Shown here: piece after piece, positions 1 to 6,106 of the stretch
Layout: each line of letters starts with the position of its first letter
Numbering within the stretch: position 1 is the first letter of the stretch
Assembly: GCA_934097255.1 (NCBI GenBank)
Contig: CAKONT010000037.1
Coordinates: 1 to 9,140, forward strand
DNA length: 9,140 bases
Source: an uncultured Bacilli bacterium
GTDB taxonomy: Bacteria; Bacillota_I; Bacilli_A; RF39; UBA660
Direction: 5' to 3'
The notes under the pieces: generated by a model
The model's database searches: none
What the model was told of the DNA's origin: nothing
The model's input: only the letters and a program-made list of their open reading frames with translations
Program-made: the position numbers and the translations under genes

Positions 1-1841
1 ATTGCTCCACCTGGACTTAATTTTTGGAATTCACTTTCTAATTTTAATTTAGAAAATGCATCTATTTCTTCAAATACAGGTACGTGATAAGAATTAGTTA
101 TATAATCTCTATCTGTTATTCCTTTTATTTCTCCGAATCTTTCTTTTAAACATTTAGCAAATTTATATGTTGTTGATTCAATTGGTGTTCCATAAACACT
201 ATAATCAACGTCTTCTTCTTCTTTCCATTTTTTACACTTATCGTTCATAATTTGCATAACTTTAAGTCCAAATTCTTTACCTTTACCATTATCTGTATGA
301 CTATTACCAGTCATATATTTAACACATTCATATAAACCAGCATATCCAAGAGAAATAGTAGAATATCCACCATGTAATAAATCATGAATACTTTCACCCT
401 TGTTAAGACGAGCAAGAGCACCATGTTGCCACAAAATAGGTGCAACATCACTTGTTACCTTACTAAGTCTTTTATGTCTTATTTGAAGTGCTCTATGACA
501 TAATTCAAGTCTTTCATCAAATATTTCATAAAATCTATCCATATCTTTTTCACTAGATAATGCAACATCAACAAGATTTATTGTAACAACACCTTGATTA
601 AATCTTCCATAATACTTAGGTTTACCATCTTTATCGACAAATGGTGTTAGAAAAGATCTACATCCCATACATGGATAACAATTGCCATTACCATTTTTAT
701 CTACTTTACACTCTAACATTACTTTTTCAGAAATGTAGTCTGGAACCATTCTCTTGGCTGTACATTCCGCTGCTAATTTAGTTAAATAATAATATTTACT
801 ATCTTCATGAATATTATCTTCCTCTAAAATATATAAAAGTTTTGGAAAAGCAGGAGTTATATAAACACCTTTTTCATTTTTCATCCCAACTATTCTTTGT
901 TTTAACACCTCTTCAATAATCATAGCAAGCTCTTCTTTATATTCTTTAGTTTCCCCAAGATACATACATACACTTAAAAAAGGTGCTTGCCCATTAGTTG
1001 TTGTCATTGAATTTATTTGATATTGGAATGTTTGTACGCCATCTGTTATTTCTTTTTTCAAATCTTCTTTAGCATATTTTTCACAATCTTCTTTTTTAAA
1101 CTTTCTATCTTTATATTTTTTTAAATAACGATTATAACTTTCTCTAACAAATGGTGCTAAGTGAGTAAGTGTTACTGTCGCACCACCATATTGACTAGAT
1201 GATACTGCTGTTATAAGTTGTGTTGCAATTGTCATAGCAGTTAAAAAACGATGTGGTTTTTCAATCATTACTCCATTTATATTAGTACCATTTTGTAACA
1301 TATCTTCAAGATTAATAAGATCACAATTATGTAGTGCATTTTGAGCAAAATAATCAGCATCATGAAAATGAATTATTCCATCGTCATGAGCACTAACAAT
1401 ATCTTCTGGGAGTAAAAATCTTCTCGTAATATCAGTGCTTGTAATACCTGCTAAATAATCTCTTTGAACAGTTACTACTTTAGCATTTTTATTAGAGTTT
1501 TCTGTATTCCAATATTCACTTTCACCATCAATTAACTCTTTTATTGCTAAATCAGTTGTATTACTTTTTCTAACAAGCTCTCTTGTATAACGATAAGTAA
1601 TATATTTTTTAGCTAAAACATATTTACCCATTGACATAAGTCTCATTTCAATAATATCTTGAATATCTTCAACAAGTATTCTTTTTTTACCTAACTTTTC
1701 GATATATTTAATAATATTTTTTATTTGTGTTGGCGTTACTTGTTCATCTTCCAAAACTTCTTGATTTGCTTTTGAAATAGCCTTTTCAATTTTATCTGGA
1801 CAATAATCTACCATATGTCCATCTCTTTTTACAACCTTCAT
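1..1841 (-). CDS. nrdD: Anaerobic (class III) ribonucleoside-triphosphate reductase, large subunit, 3'-truncated by window edge
   Basis: This glycyl-radical enzyme reduces ribonucleoside triphosphates to deoxyribonucleotides without oxygen; it is cytoplasmic and is activated by the radical-SAM protein NrdG. I read 613 codons from ATG 1839-1841 to the left edge with no stop or frameshift. An ATP-cone opens the protein (VKRDG near residues 4-8, allosteric control), followed by the catalytic barrel. Visible landmarks are HNCD with Cys173, and CYPCMGCRS around residues 391-396 with Cys394 as the likely thiyl-radical cysteine. Met392 and Asn415 lie -2 and +21 from it, matching phage T4 Met288/Cys290/Asn311. 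The frame leaves the window at SPGGA, so roughly 100-130 C-terminal residues are missing, including the glycyl-radical loop and the zinc-binding cysteines. nrdG, if linked, would lie further left. The start is supported by AAAAGGAAG (1851-1859) 9 bases upstream. The gene is divergent from a Crp/Fnr regulator. Confidence 0.96.
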   Translation of the reverse strand, partial: MKVVKRDGHMVDYCPDKIEKAISKANQEVLEDEQVTPTQIKNIIKYIEKLGKKRILVEDIQDIIEMRLMSMGKYVLAKKYITYRYTRELVRKSNTTDLAIKELIDGESEYWNTENSNKNAKVVTVQRDYLAGITSTDITRRFLLPEDIVSAHDDGIIHFHDADYFAQNALHNCDLINLEDMLQNGTNINGVMIEKPHRFLTAMTIATQLITAVSSSQYGGATVTLTHLAPFVRESYNRYLKKYKDRKFKKEDCEKYAKEDLKKEITDGVQTFQYQINSMTTTNGQAPFLSVCMYLGETKEYKEELAMIIEEVLKQRIVGMKNEKGVYITPAFPKLLYILEEDNIHEDSKYYYLTKLAAECTAKRMVPDYISEKVMLECKVDKNGNGNCYPCMGCRSFLTPFVDKDGKPKYYGRFNQGVVTINLVDVALSSEKDMDRFYEIFDERLELCHRALQIRHKRLSKVTSDVAPILWQHGALARLNKGESIHDLLHGGYSTISLGYAGLYECVKYMTGNSHTDNGKGKEFGLKVMQIMNDKCKKWKEEEDVDYSVYGTPIESTTYKFAKCLKERFGEIKGITDRDYITNSYHVPVFEEIDAFSKLKLESEFQKLSPGGA

Positions 1842-1850
1842 AAAACTACA

Positions 1851-1859
1851 CTTCCTTTT
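1851..1859 (-). promoter_or_regulatory. Ribosome binding site of nrdD
   Basis: On the minus strand AAAAGGAAG lies 9 bases before ATG 1841. It fixes the nrdD start, and no competing upstream start in frame has such a site. Confidence 0.75.
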
Positions 1860-1875
1860 CTACTTTTATGATTTG

Positions 1876-1881
1876 ATTATA
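1876..1881 (-). promoter_or_regulatory. Probable -10 box of the nrdD promoter
   Basis: A perfect TATAAT on the minus strand lies 34 bases before the nrdD ATG. Start of transcription is predicted near 1869. At 17 bases upstream the -35 position reads AGAAAT, which barely resembles TTGACA, so the promoter looks dependent on an activator. This is a pattern call, not mapped. Confidence 0.55.
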
Positions 1882-1905
1882 TGACAATTTCAAATTTTAT
1901 TTCTA

Positions 1906-1917
1906 TTGCAATTGCAA
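1906..1917. promoter_or_regulatory. 12-bp perfect palindrome, candidate operator between nrdD and the Crp/Fnr regulator
   Basis: TTGCAATTGCAA is identical to its reverse complement. Its centre (1911.5) falls about 42 bases upstream of the predicted nrdD start site (near 1869), the classical class II activator position of CRP/FNR proteins. The right half (1912-1917) also serves as a plausible -35 box for the rightward regulator gene. The half-site spacing (TTG-N6-CAA) is two bases shorter than the FNR consensus (TTG-N8-CAA). So the protein that binds it is inferred from neighbourhood, not from a known motif. Confidence 0.45.
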
Positions 1918-1939
1918 CAATTTATGTTTTTATGATAAT
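1912..1939 (+). promoter_or_regulatory. Possible promoter of the Crp/Fnr-family regulator gene
   Basis: TTGCAA (1912-1917) and GATAAT (1934-1939) are separated by 16 bases; an overlapping TATGAT lies at 1931-1936. The predicted start site near 1946 leaves only about 14 bases before ATG 1960, so the leader would be very short. The -35 half lies inside the 12-bp palindrome, so a bound protein would block this promoter. Confidence 0.4.
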
Positions 1940-1943
1940 ATTT

Positions 1944-1950
1944 AAAAGGG
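1944..1950 (+). promoter_or_regulatory. Ribosome binding site that decides the regulator start
   Basis: AAAAGGG abuts the ATG at 1951 with no spacer, which is too close for initiation there. It lies 9 bases before the ATG at 1960, a normal distance. The second ATG is therefore preferred. Confidence 0.6.
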
Positions 1951-1959
1951 ATGTTTAAA

Positions 1960-2583
1960 ATGGATTTATTTTTTAATATTAAAGATAGTAATAAACTTAA
2001 ATTATTACGTTTTTTTGAAGCAGATATTATTTGCGTAAAGAAAAATACAACCGTTTCGTCAATGATTAAAAATAAAAAAATAATTGCTTCTGTTATATTT
2101 GGAAAACTACAAGTTATAAAACAAGACTATAACGGAAATAGAACTTTAATTGACGAACTGATAGAAAACGATGTGTTTGGATCTATTATGCAAACAATAT
2201 ATGGAGATGAATACGATATTGTCGCTAAAGAAGACAGTAAAGTTTTTATTATTGACTTTAATAATGCCATAAATGTTAATAACAACACAGAATACTATAA
2301 TCAATTTTTGAAAAACTTACTGCAAATAATGTCAAAGAAAATATTAGATAATAACGAAAGAATAGAAATATTAACAAATAAATCAATTAGAAACAAACTA
2401 CTCGCATACTTTAAAATGATGTATAAAAAAAACAATTCTAAAGTTATTTATTTACCCTTTTCACTTACTGATCTAGCAGATTATTTATGTGTTGATAGAT
2501 CTGCAATGTCTAGGGAACTTAAAAATTTAAAAGACGAAGGTTTTATTGAAATAAAAAATAAAAAAATAAAACTATTATATTAG
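1960..2583 (+). CDS. Crp/Fnr-family transcriptional regulator
   Basis: A 207-residue DNA-binding regulator if translated from ATG 1960 (210 residues from 1951, which has no usable ribosome site spacing). Numbered from 1951, it has a cupin-like effector barrel at about 20-105, a long dimerisation helix at about 114-145, and a C-terminal winged helix-turn-helix at about 169-205. The HTH reads LADYLCVDRSAMSREL, close to the LADYL-VDRSALSREL form seen in Crp/Fnr regulators of anaerobic Firmicutes. Only two cysteines are present (28 and 180), so an FNR-type [4Fe-4S] cluster with four cysteine ligands is not expected. The Arg of the cAMP-binding pocket is also not seen, so the signal is unknown. 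Its position back-to-back with nrdD and the palindrome in the shared gap suggest control of anaerobic deoxynucleotide supply and of itself; this is inference. The gene ends in TAG inside an AU-rich hairpin. Confidence 0.88.
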   Translation: MDLFFNIKDSNKLKLLRFFEADIICVKKNTTVSSMIKNKKIIASVIFGKLQVIKQDYNGNRTLIDELIENDVFGSIMQTIYGDEYDIVAKEDSKVFIIDFNNAINVNNNTEYYNQFLKNLLQIMSKKILDNNERIEILTNKSIRNKLLAYFKMMYKKNNSKVIYLPFSLTDLADYLCVDRSAMSRELKNLKDEGFIEIKNKKIKLLY

Positions 2584-2595
2584 TCTTATTTTTTT
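2560..2595. terminator. AU-rich hairpin, probable terminator of the regulator gene
   Basis: AAAAAAATAA (2560-2569) pairs with TTATTTTTTT (2586-2595). One A-C mismatch follows inward, then ACTA/TAGT with a six-base loop. The TAG stop of the regulator is inside the stem. The hairpin has only A-U pairs in the outer stem and runs into T-rich sequence on both strands. It may work in both directions, but it is weaker than the terminator at 5364. Confidence 0.4.
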
Positions 2596-2810
2596 ATACA
2601 AAATATTGCATGTAGAGGAACAGATAAAATATTATTCTCAAATCCAAAATTTTTTGATGAAATTCTTATGCAAGTCTAAGACTTCTTAGTTTCATAATAC
2701 AACCTAATTTCATCTATTAATTTAACTTCTTTCAAGGCAATTAAATACTCTTCAAAATCAATTGGATGTATTTTATAATCATTTTTCGTACAAAATGTAC
2801 GTATTTTATT
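2586..2810 (-). pseudogene. Decayed C-terminal gene remnant with an in-frame TAG (unidentified)
   Basis: On the minus strand a single frame reads from 2810 to TAA 2586-2588, broken once by TAG at 2676-2678. The upstream half contains IHPIDFEEYLIALKEVKL and then DEIRLYYETKKS. After the stop the same frame continues with NFGFENNILSVPLHAIFCIKK minus its last residue or so before TAA. The composition is protein-like on both sides of the stop, with well mixed acidic, aromatic and aliphatic residues in AT-rich codons. There is no in-frame start and a TAG closes the frame at 2811-2813, so only the 3' part of a gene could remain. I do not recognise the family with confidence. Chance open frame in AT-rich DNA is the main alternative. 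Confidence 0.4.
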
Positions 2811-2835
2811 CTATTTTTCGTACATTTTGTACGAA
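2785..2835. repeat. Pair of mutually inverted CGTACA-N3-TGTACG dyads forming a 17-bp hairpin
   Basis: Copy 1 (2787-2801) is CGTACA-AAA-TGTACG. Copy 2 (2819-2833) is its exact reverse complement, CGTACA-TTT-TGTACG, extended by TT/AA to an 8-3-8 dyad at 2817-2835. The copies pair as one 17-bp perfect stem (2785-2801 with 2819-2835) around a 17-base AT-only-but-one loop. Their centres are 32 bp apart, about three helical turns. They sit between convergent genes, immediately past the stop of the CPBP protease gene. The block could be a bidirectional transcription end (T-rich sequence follows on the plus side), a double operator, or the scar of a small element; the sequence alone does not decide. 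Confidence 0.85.
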
Positions 2836-2840
2836 TCTTA

Positions 2841-3545
2841 TTATTTATAATCTAATAAATCATTTTTTTTACAAATATATATTCCTAGTGATACATATGT
2901 TATAAAACTTAAAATAAACAAAATATAATGAAAATTAGAATAAATTATGTTAACTTTGGGAAAATTAGTAAAAGTAAAAATGACAAATGAAGATATAAAA
3001 TGAGATAATATTGTTATAAGAATATTTTTACTTTTTAAATAAAGCGCTAAATAAAATACACTAATTGAAAATGAATATATTACTTTAAATATTATATTTT
3101 CTAGTGGAAAAAACATATTTATTGAATGAAAAAAAGCAGTTATTAAAGCTAATAAATAAAAGTCTGTCCAAGTTATTCTATTATTTAAAGAAAAATATTT
3201 TACTGCTAACATTCTAAAAAATAATTCTTCTAATATTACTGTTTGTAAAATTAAAAATATTCCTTCAATAAGTATTTTTTTATCTATTATTTCGATATTT
3301 GTAAAATAAATAATAAAGTTAAATAAGATTGGAATTAAGCTTATTAATACATATTTTAATGGAAATTTATTATTATTTTTTACATTTTTTATAATAATTA
3401 AACCAAGAAAAATAACTATTAAAAAAGTTTTAGCAAACATATAAATGATTGAAGTATTTAAAACGTAATCAAGTAAATTACTTATTATCGTAACAAATAA
3501 AAAAGAAAAAGTTATTAAAAAAAATATGATTTTATTATTTTTCAT
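2841..3545 (-). CDS. CPBP-family intramembrane glutamic endopeptidase (Abi/CAAX-protease-like)
   Basis: A very hydrophobic protein of 234 residues from ATG 3545 (248 if read from ATG 3587). Numbered from 3587, it has about seven to eight membrane segments, near 19-37, 45-66, 78-96, 107-125, 143-160, 165-185, 187-207 and 219-239. The CPBP catalytic motif EExxxR is present as EELFFR (120-125). The second motif supplies His154 in AFFHS, and the third reads HFISS with His196. The usual Asn four residues after this last His is Ser here, a mild departure. Family members cleave within membranes and include CAAX prenyl proteases and proteins linked to bacteriocin self-immunity; the substrate here is unknown. 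ATG 3545 is preferred because AAGGAG (3559-3564) lies inside the longer reading. That site is 13 bases from the ATG, so the start is moderately sure. The gene stands alone, convergent with the Crp/Fnr gene and divergent from rnjA. Confidence 0.82.
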   Translation of the reverse strand: MKNNKIIFFLITFSFLFVTIISNLLDYVLNTSIIYMFAKTFLIVIFLGLIIIKNVKNNNKFPLKYVLISLIPILFNFIIYFTNIEIIDKKILIEGIFLILQTVILEELFFRMLAVKYFSLNNRITWTDFYLLALITAFFHSINMFFPLENIIFKVIYSFSISVFYLALYLKSKNILITILSHFISSFVIFTFTNFPKVNIIYSNFHYILFILSFITYVSLGIYICKKNDLLDYK

Positions 3546-3558
3546 AAAATAAATTTTA

Positions 3559-3564
3559 CTCCTT
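3559..3564 (-). promoter_or_regulatory. Ribosome binding site favouring the shorter CPBP start
   Basis: AAGGAG on the minus strand is 13 bases before ATG 3545. The upstream ATG at 3587 has only an AAAGAAA-like sequence before it. The distance is longer than ideal, so this is moderate support. Confidence 0.5.
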
Positions 3565-3610
3565 ATACTATATAAATAATATATCATATATTTTCTTTAT
3601 TAATTTTGTT

Positions 3611-3639
3611 TTCTAAAAAAATTTTACTTTTTACGTCAA
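3611..3639 (-). promoter_or_regulatory. Possible promoter of the CPBP protease gene
   Basis: TTGACG (3639-3634, five of six consensus bases) is followed 18 bases on by TAGAAA, or at 17 bases by TTAGAA. Both -10 candidates are weak. The -35 hexamer lies inside the spacer of the opposing rnjA promoter, so the two would compete for polymerase. Confidence 0.3.
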
Positions 3640-3651
3640 ATATGATATAAT
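3623..3651 (+). promoter_or_regulatory. Extended -10 promoter of rnjA
   Basis: TTTACT (3623-3628), a 17-base spacer, and a perfect TATAAT (3646-3651) preceded by TG one base away (3643-3644) give an extended -10 sigma-A promoter. The predicted start near 3658 leaves a leader of about 40 bases. Confidence 0.65.
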
Positions 3652-3682
3652 TTATGTCGGTTGATTCTTTTTGTAAAATATT

Positions 3683-3692
3683 AAAAAGGAGG
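3683..3692 (+). promoter_or_regulatory. Strong ribosome binding site of rnjA
   Basis: AAAAAGGAGG ends five bases before ATG 3698, a near-perfect match to the 16S rRNA tail. Confidence 0.85.
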
Positions 3693-3697
3693 ATGTT

Positions 3698-5368
3698 ATG
3701 TTTAAACCAGACAAGACTTATGTCTTTGCGTTAGGTGGTTTAGGCGAAGTTGGTAAAAACATGTATTGTATAATGCATGATAAAGAAATAATCATAATCG
3801 ATGCTGGTATTATGTTCCCAGATGAAGAATTAAGAGGAATAGATTATGTATTACCAGATTTTGATTTTTTAAAGAAAAACGAAAAAAAGATTAAAACTTT
3901 GATTATTACTCATGGTCACGAAGATCACATTGGAGCTATTCCATTTTTACTTCAAAATGTGAATATTCCTTCAATTTTTGCACCCAACCAAGCTTATGCC
4001 CTAATCAAAAAGAAATTAGAAGAAAGAAATATTAATTATAAAAATTTAAGAACTTATTCAAGTAATGATAAATTAAAGTTTAAAAACTTTGAGATATCAT
4101 TTGTTAGAACAACCCACTCTGTACCTGATTCTCATGCTGTTTTTGTTAAAACGCCAAACGGTACAATCCTACAAACAGGAGATTTTAAAATTGATTTAAC
4201 GCCAATTGGACCTATAATGGATTTCAATAAATTAAGTGAAATTTCAAAAGAAGGAATTACTCTTTTAATGAGCGATAGTACAAATGCTTTAGATAGTGGT
4301 TATTCTTTATCTGAATCTAAAGTTGATGAAGCATTACACGAAGTATTTTCAAAATATACAAACAATAGACTAATAATTGCAACTTTTGCATCAAATATTT
4401 ATCGTTTAAAACATATTATTGAAACATGTAAATATTTTAATAGAAAGGTTTGTGTATTTGGAAGAAGTATGGAAAACAACTTAAATATATCTATGGAAGG
4501 TGGATATATCGATGCTAAAGATGTATTAGTTTCAGCAGATGTTGCTAATTCGCTAAAGCCAAAAGAAGTTGTCTTATTATGTACAGGTACACAAGGAGAA
4601 CCATTATCAGCACTTTCTAGAATCGCTGATGGTGTGCATAAACAAATTAGTTTAAGACCAGATGATATCGTTATTTTTTCATCTTCAGCAATTCCTGGAA
4701 ACGCTAATAGTATTGCTAGAACAATAAACAATTTATATTTAAAAGGTGTAAAAGTTTATACAACATCAAATGAAAGAGAAATACATGCTTCAGGACATGC
4801 GATGAGTGATGAATTAAAACTTATGATAAGACTTGCTAATCCAAAATATTTAATGCCTATTCACGGTGATTATAGAATGCTAAAAAAACATGCTAAAATT
4901 GGTGTTGAGTGCGGAATAAATAAAGAAAATACCTTTATCTTAGAAAATGGTGATGTCCTTGAAATGGATAAGGGTGTAATAAGTAAAATCGATCACATGG
5001 AAGTAAATGAAACGTATGTCGATGGAAATCGAATCGGTGGAGTTAGTGGTGCTGTTTTAAACGATCGAAAAATTATGGCAAGTGACGGTATTTTAGTTAT
5101 TATTGCTAATATAAATATGGCTACTAAAAAATTGCTTGGAAAACCAATTATTACAACAAGGGGATTTATTCTTATAAATGAAAATGAAGAATTAATTTCT
5201 AAAATAGAAAAAGAATCAGCAAAAGCGATTAATAAAGAGCTTAAAAAAGATGTGTTAAACTACAATGAAATAAAAGTAGAACTTACAAAAAGAATAGCTC
5301 AATTTATAAAAGAAGAAACAGGTCGAAAACCAATAGTACTTCCAATAGTTCTTAATATAAAAAAATAA
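3698..5368 (+). CDS. rnjA: Ribonuclease J (RNase J1-type)
   Basis: A cytoplasmic metallo-beta-lactamase/beta-CASP ribonuclease with 5'-to-3' exonuclease and endonuclease activity, central to mRNA decay and rRNA maturation in low-GC Gram-positives. The length, 556 residues, is almost that of B. subtilis RNase J1 (555). The N-terminal metallo-beta-lactamase part carries THGHEDH (71-77; zinc ligands His72, His74, Asp76, His77), His140 in RTTHSVPDS and Asp162 in TGDFK. The beta-CASP insert follows, with FGRSME near 255-260 and CTGTQGEP near 295-302. His367 (ASGHA) and His389 (PIHGDY) come after it. The C-terminal dimerisation/RNA-binding domain fills about 435-556 and ends with KPIVLPIV, as in J1. 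In B. subtilis rnjA follows rpoY (ykzG) in one operon; no such small gene is here, and rnjA has its own promoter. J1 and J2 paralogues are similar, so the symbol is likely rather than proven. Confidence 0.95.
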   Translation: MFKPDKTYVFALGGLGEVGKNMYCIMHDKEIIIIDAGIMFPDEELRGIDYVLPDFDFLKKNEKKIKTLIITHGHEDHIGAIPFLLQNVNIPSIFAPNQAYALIKKKLEERNINYKNLRTYSSNDKLKFKNFEISFVRTTHSVPDSHAVFVKTPNGTILQTGDFKIDLTPIGPIMDFNKLSEISKEGITLLMSDSTNALDSGYSLSESKVDEALHEVFSKYTNNRLIIATFASNIYRLKHIIETCKYFNRKVCVFGRSMENNLNISMEGGYIDAKDVLVSADVANSLKPKEVVLLCTGTQGEPLSALSRIADGVHKQISLRPDDIVIFSSSAIPGNANSIARTINNLYLKGVKVYTTSNEREIHASGHAMSDELKLMIRLANPKYLMPIHGDYRMLKKHAKIGVECGINKENTFILENGDVLEMDKGVISKIDHMEVNETYVDGNRIGGVSGAVLNDRKIMASDGILVIIANINMATKKLLGKPIITTRGFILINENEELISKIEKESAKAINKELKKDVLNYNEIKVELTKRIAQFIKEETGRKPIVLPIVLNIKK

Positions 5369-5392
5369 TGGGAAATTCCCATTATTTTTTTT
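5364..5392. terminator. Bidirectional rho-independent terminator shared by rnjA and the ABC operon
   Basis: AATAATGGG (5364-5372) and CCCATTATT (5378-5386) form a nine-bp stem that can extend inward through AA/TT. The rightward strand then has a T run (5385-5392) and the leftward strand a similar T run over 5358-5365. The stem includes the TAA stop of rnjA, and the rightward T run touches the stop codon of the opposing ABC ATPase. Confidence 0.88.
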
Positions 5393-6098
5393 ATCCCCAT
5401 GGAATATCAAGAGGATCTACTCTTTTTTTATTTTCTTTTATTTCAACAATTTTACCACTATTCATTTTTATTACTTCATCGCCTATTAAGGCAATACCAG
5501 GATTATGTGTAATAATAACAAAAGTTGTTTTTAACGTTTCATTTATTTTTACTAAACACTGTAAAACTTTTTTACCAGTTTCTTCATCTAAAGCTCCCGT
5601 TGGTTCATCACAAAACATAACCGCTGGTTTTTTAGCTATTGCTCTTGCTATTGAAACTCTTTGTTGTTCACCGCCAGATAATTTATAAACAGGCTTTTTT
5701 CTATGTCTTGTCAAATCAAGTAACTTCATAATTTCAAGCAAATCGTCTTTATTTTTGCCAAGAGATGCTCCAACTAAAATATTTTCATAAACGTTTAAAT
5801 GCTCTAACAAATTATAATTTTGAAAGATAAACCCTAGCTTATCTTTTCTAAATTTAGTTAATTTTCGATCACTAAATTTAGATATATCAACACCATCAAA
5901 ATAAATATTTCCAGAAGTTATTCTATCTAATCCTGAAATACAATTTAAAAGCGTTGTTTTTCCACTTCCAGATGATCCTAAAATAACAACTATTTTTTCT
6001 TTTTTTATTGTTAAATTTATTTTATTTAAAGCATCTACTGTGTTTCCATAAAATTCATACTCTTTAGAAACATTTTTAAGTTCTATTAAATTATCCAT
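5391..6098 (-). CDS. ABC transporter ATP-binding protein (MacB/LolD-like), complete
   Basis: The nucleotide-binding subunit that powers the FtsX/MacB-type permease encoded immediately upstream; it is cytoplasmic and docks on the membrane. Numbered from GTG 6107, it shows Walker A GSSGSGKTT (44-52), Q-loop Gln96 in FIFQNYNL, signature LSGGEQQR (143-150), Walker B VMFCDEP with catalytic Glu168, D-loop GALDE and the switch His201 in ITHNP. All catalytic parts are intact. The tail ends in PWG, matching the partial ATPase at the right edge, which ends in GWS. ATG 6098 (235 residues) is preferred to GTG 6107 (238). The AGGGAG at 6110-6115 is 11 bases from the ATG but only two from the GTG. It is the last gene of a leftward operon, and its start lies nine bases beyond the permease stop, so translation is probably coupled. 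Substrate unknown; export or resistance to peptides or lipids is typical of the family. Confidence 0.94.
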   Translation of the reverse strand: MDNLIELKNVSKEYEFYGNTVDALNKINLTIKKEKIVVILGSSGSGKTTLLNCISGLDRITSGNIYFDGVDISKFSDRKLTKFRKDKLGFIFQNYNLLEHLNVYENILVGASLGKNKDDLLEIMKLLDLTRHRKKPVYKLSGGEQQRVSIARAIAKKPAVMFCDEPTGALDEETGKKVLQCLVKINETLKTTFVIITHNPGIALIGDEVIKMNSGKIVEIKENKKRVDPLDIPWG

Positions 6099-6106
6099 CT
6101 TTATCA

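Noticed and set aside
1951..1953. ATG 1951 as start of the Crp/Fnr regulator
   Set aside because: The ribosome site AAAAGGG touches it; ATG 1960 has the correct spacing.
1842..1959. NrdR repressor boxes upstream of nrdD
   Set aside because: No pair of ACAC-TATAT-type boxes was found in the gap by eye.
1960..2583. FNR oxygen sensor with an iron-sulfur cluster
   Set aside because: Only two cysteines are present and there is no N- or C-terminal cysteine cluster.
2787..2833. LexA (SOS) box reading of the CGTAC-GTACG dyads
   Set aside because: The Bacillus-type box is CGAAC-N4-GTTCG. Here the half-sites are CGTAC with a five-base gap, and no damage-response gene is adjacent.
4399..4731. Leftward open frame of 110 codons inside rnjA
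   Set aside because: It is antisense to strongly conserved RNase J sequence, has no ribosome site and resembles no protein; a shadow frame.
5368..5688. Rightward open frame of 106 codons opposite the ABC ATPase
   Set aside because: It is the complement of the signature and Walker B region of the ATPase and begins in the terminator; a shadow frame.
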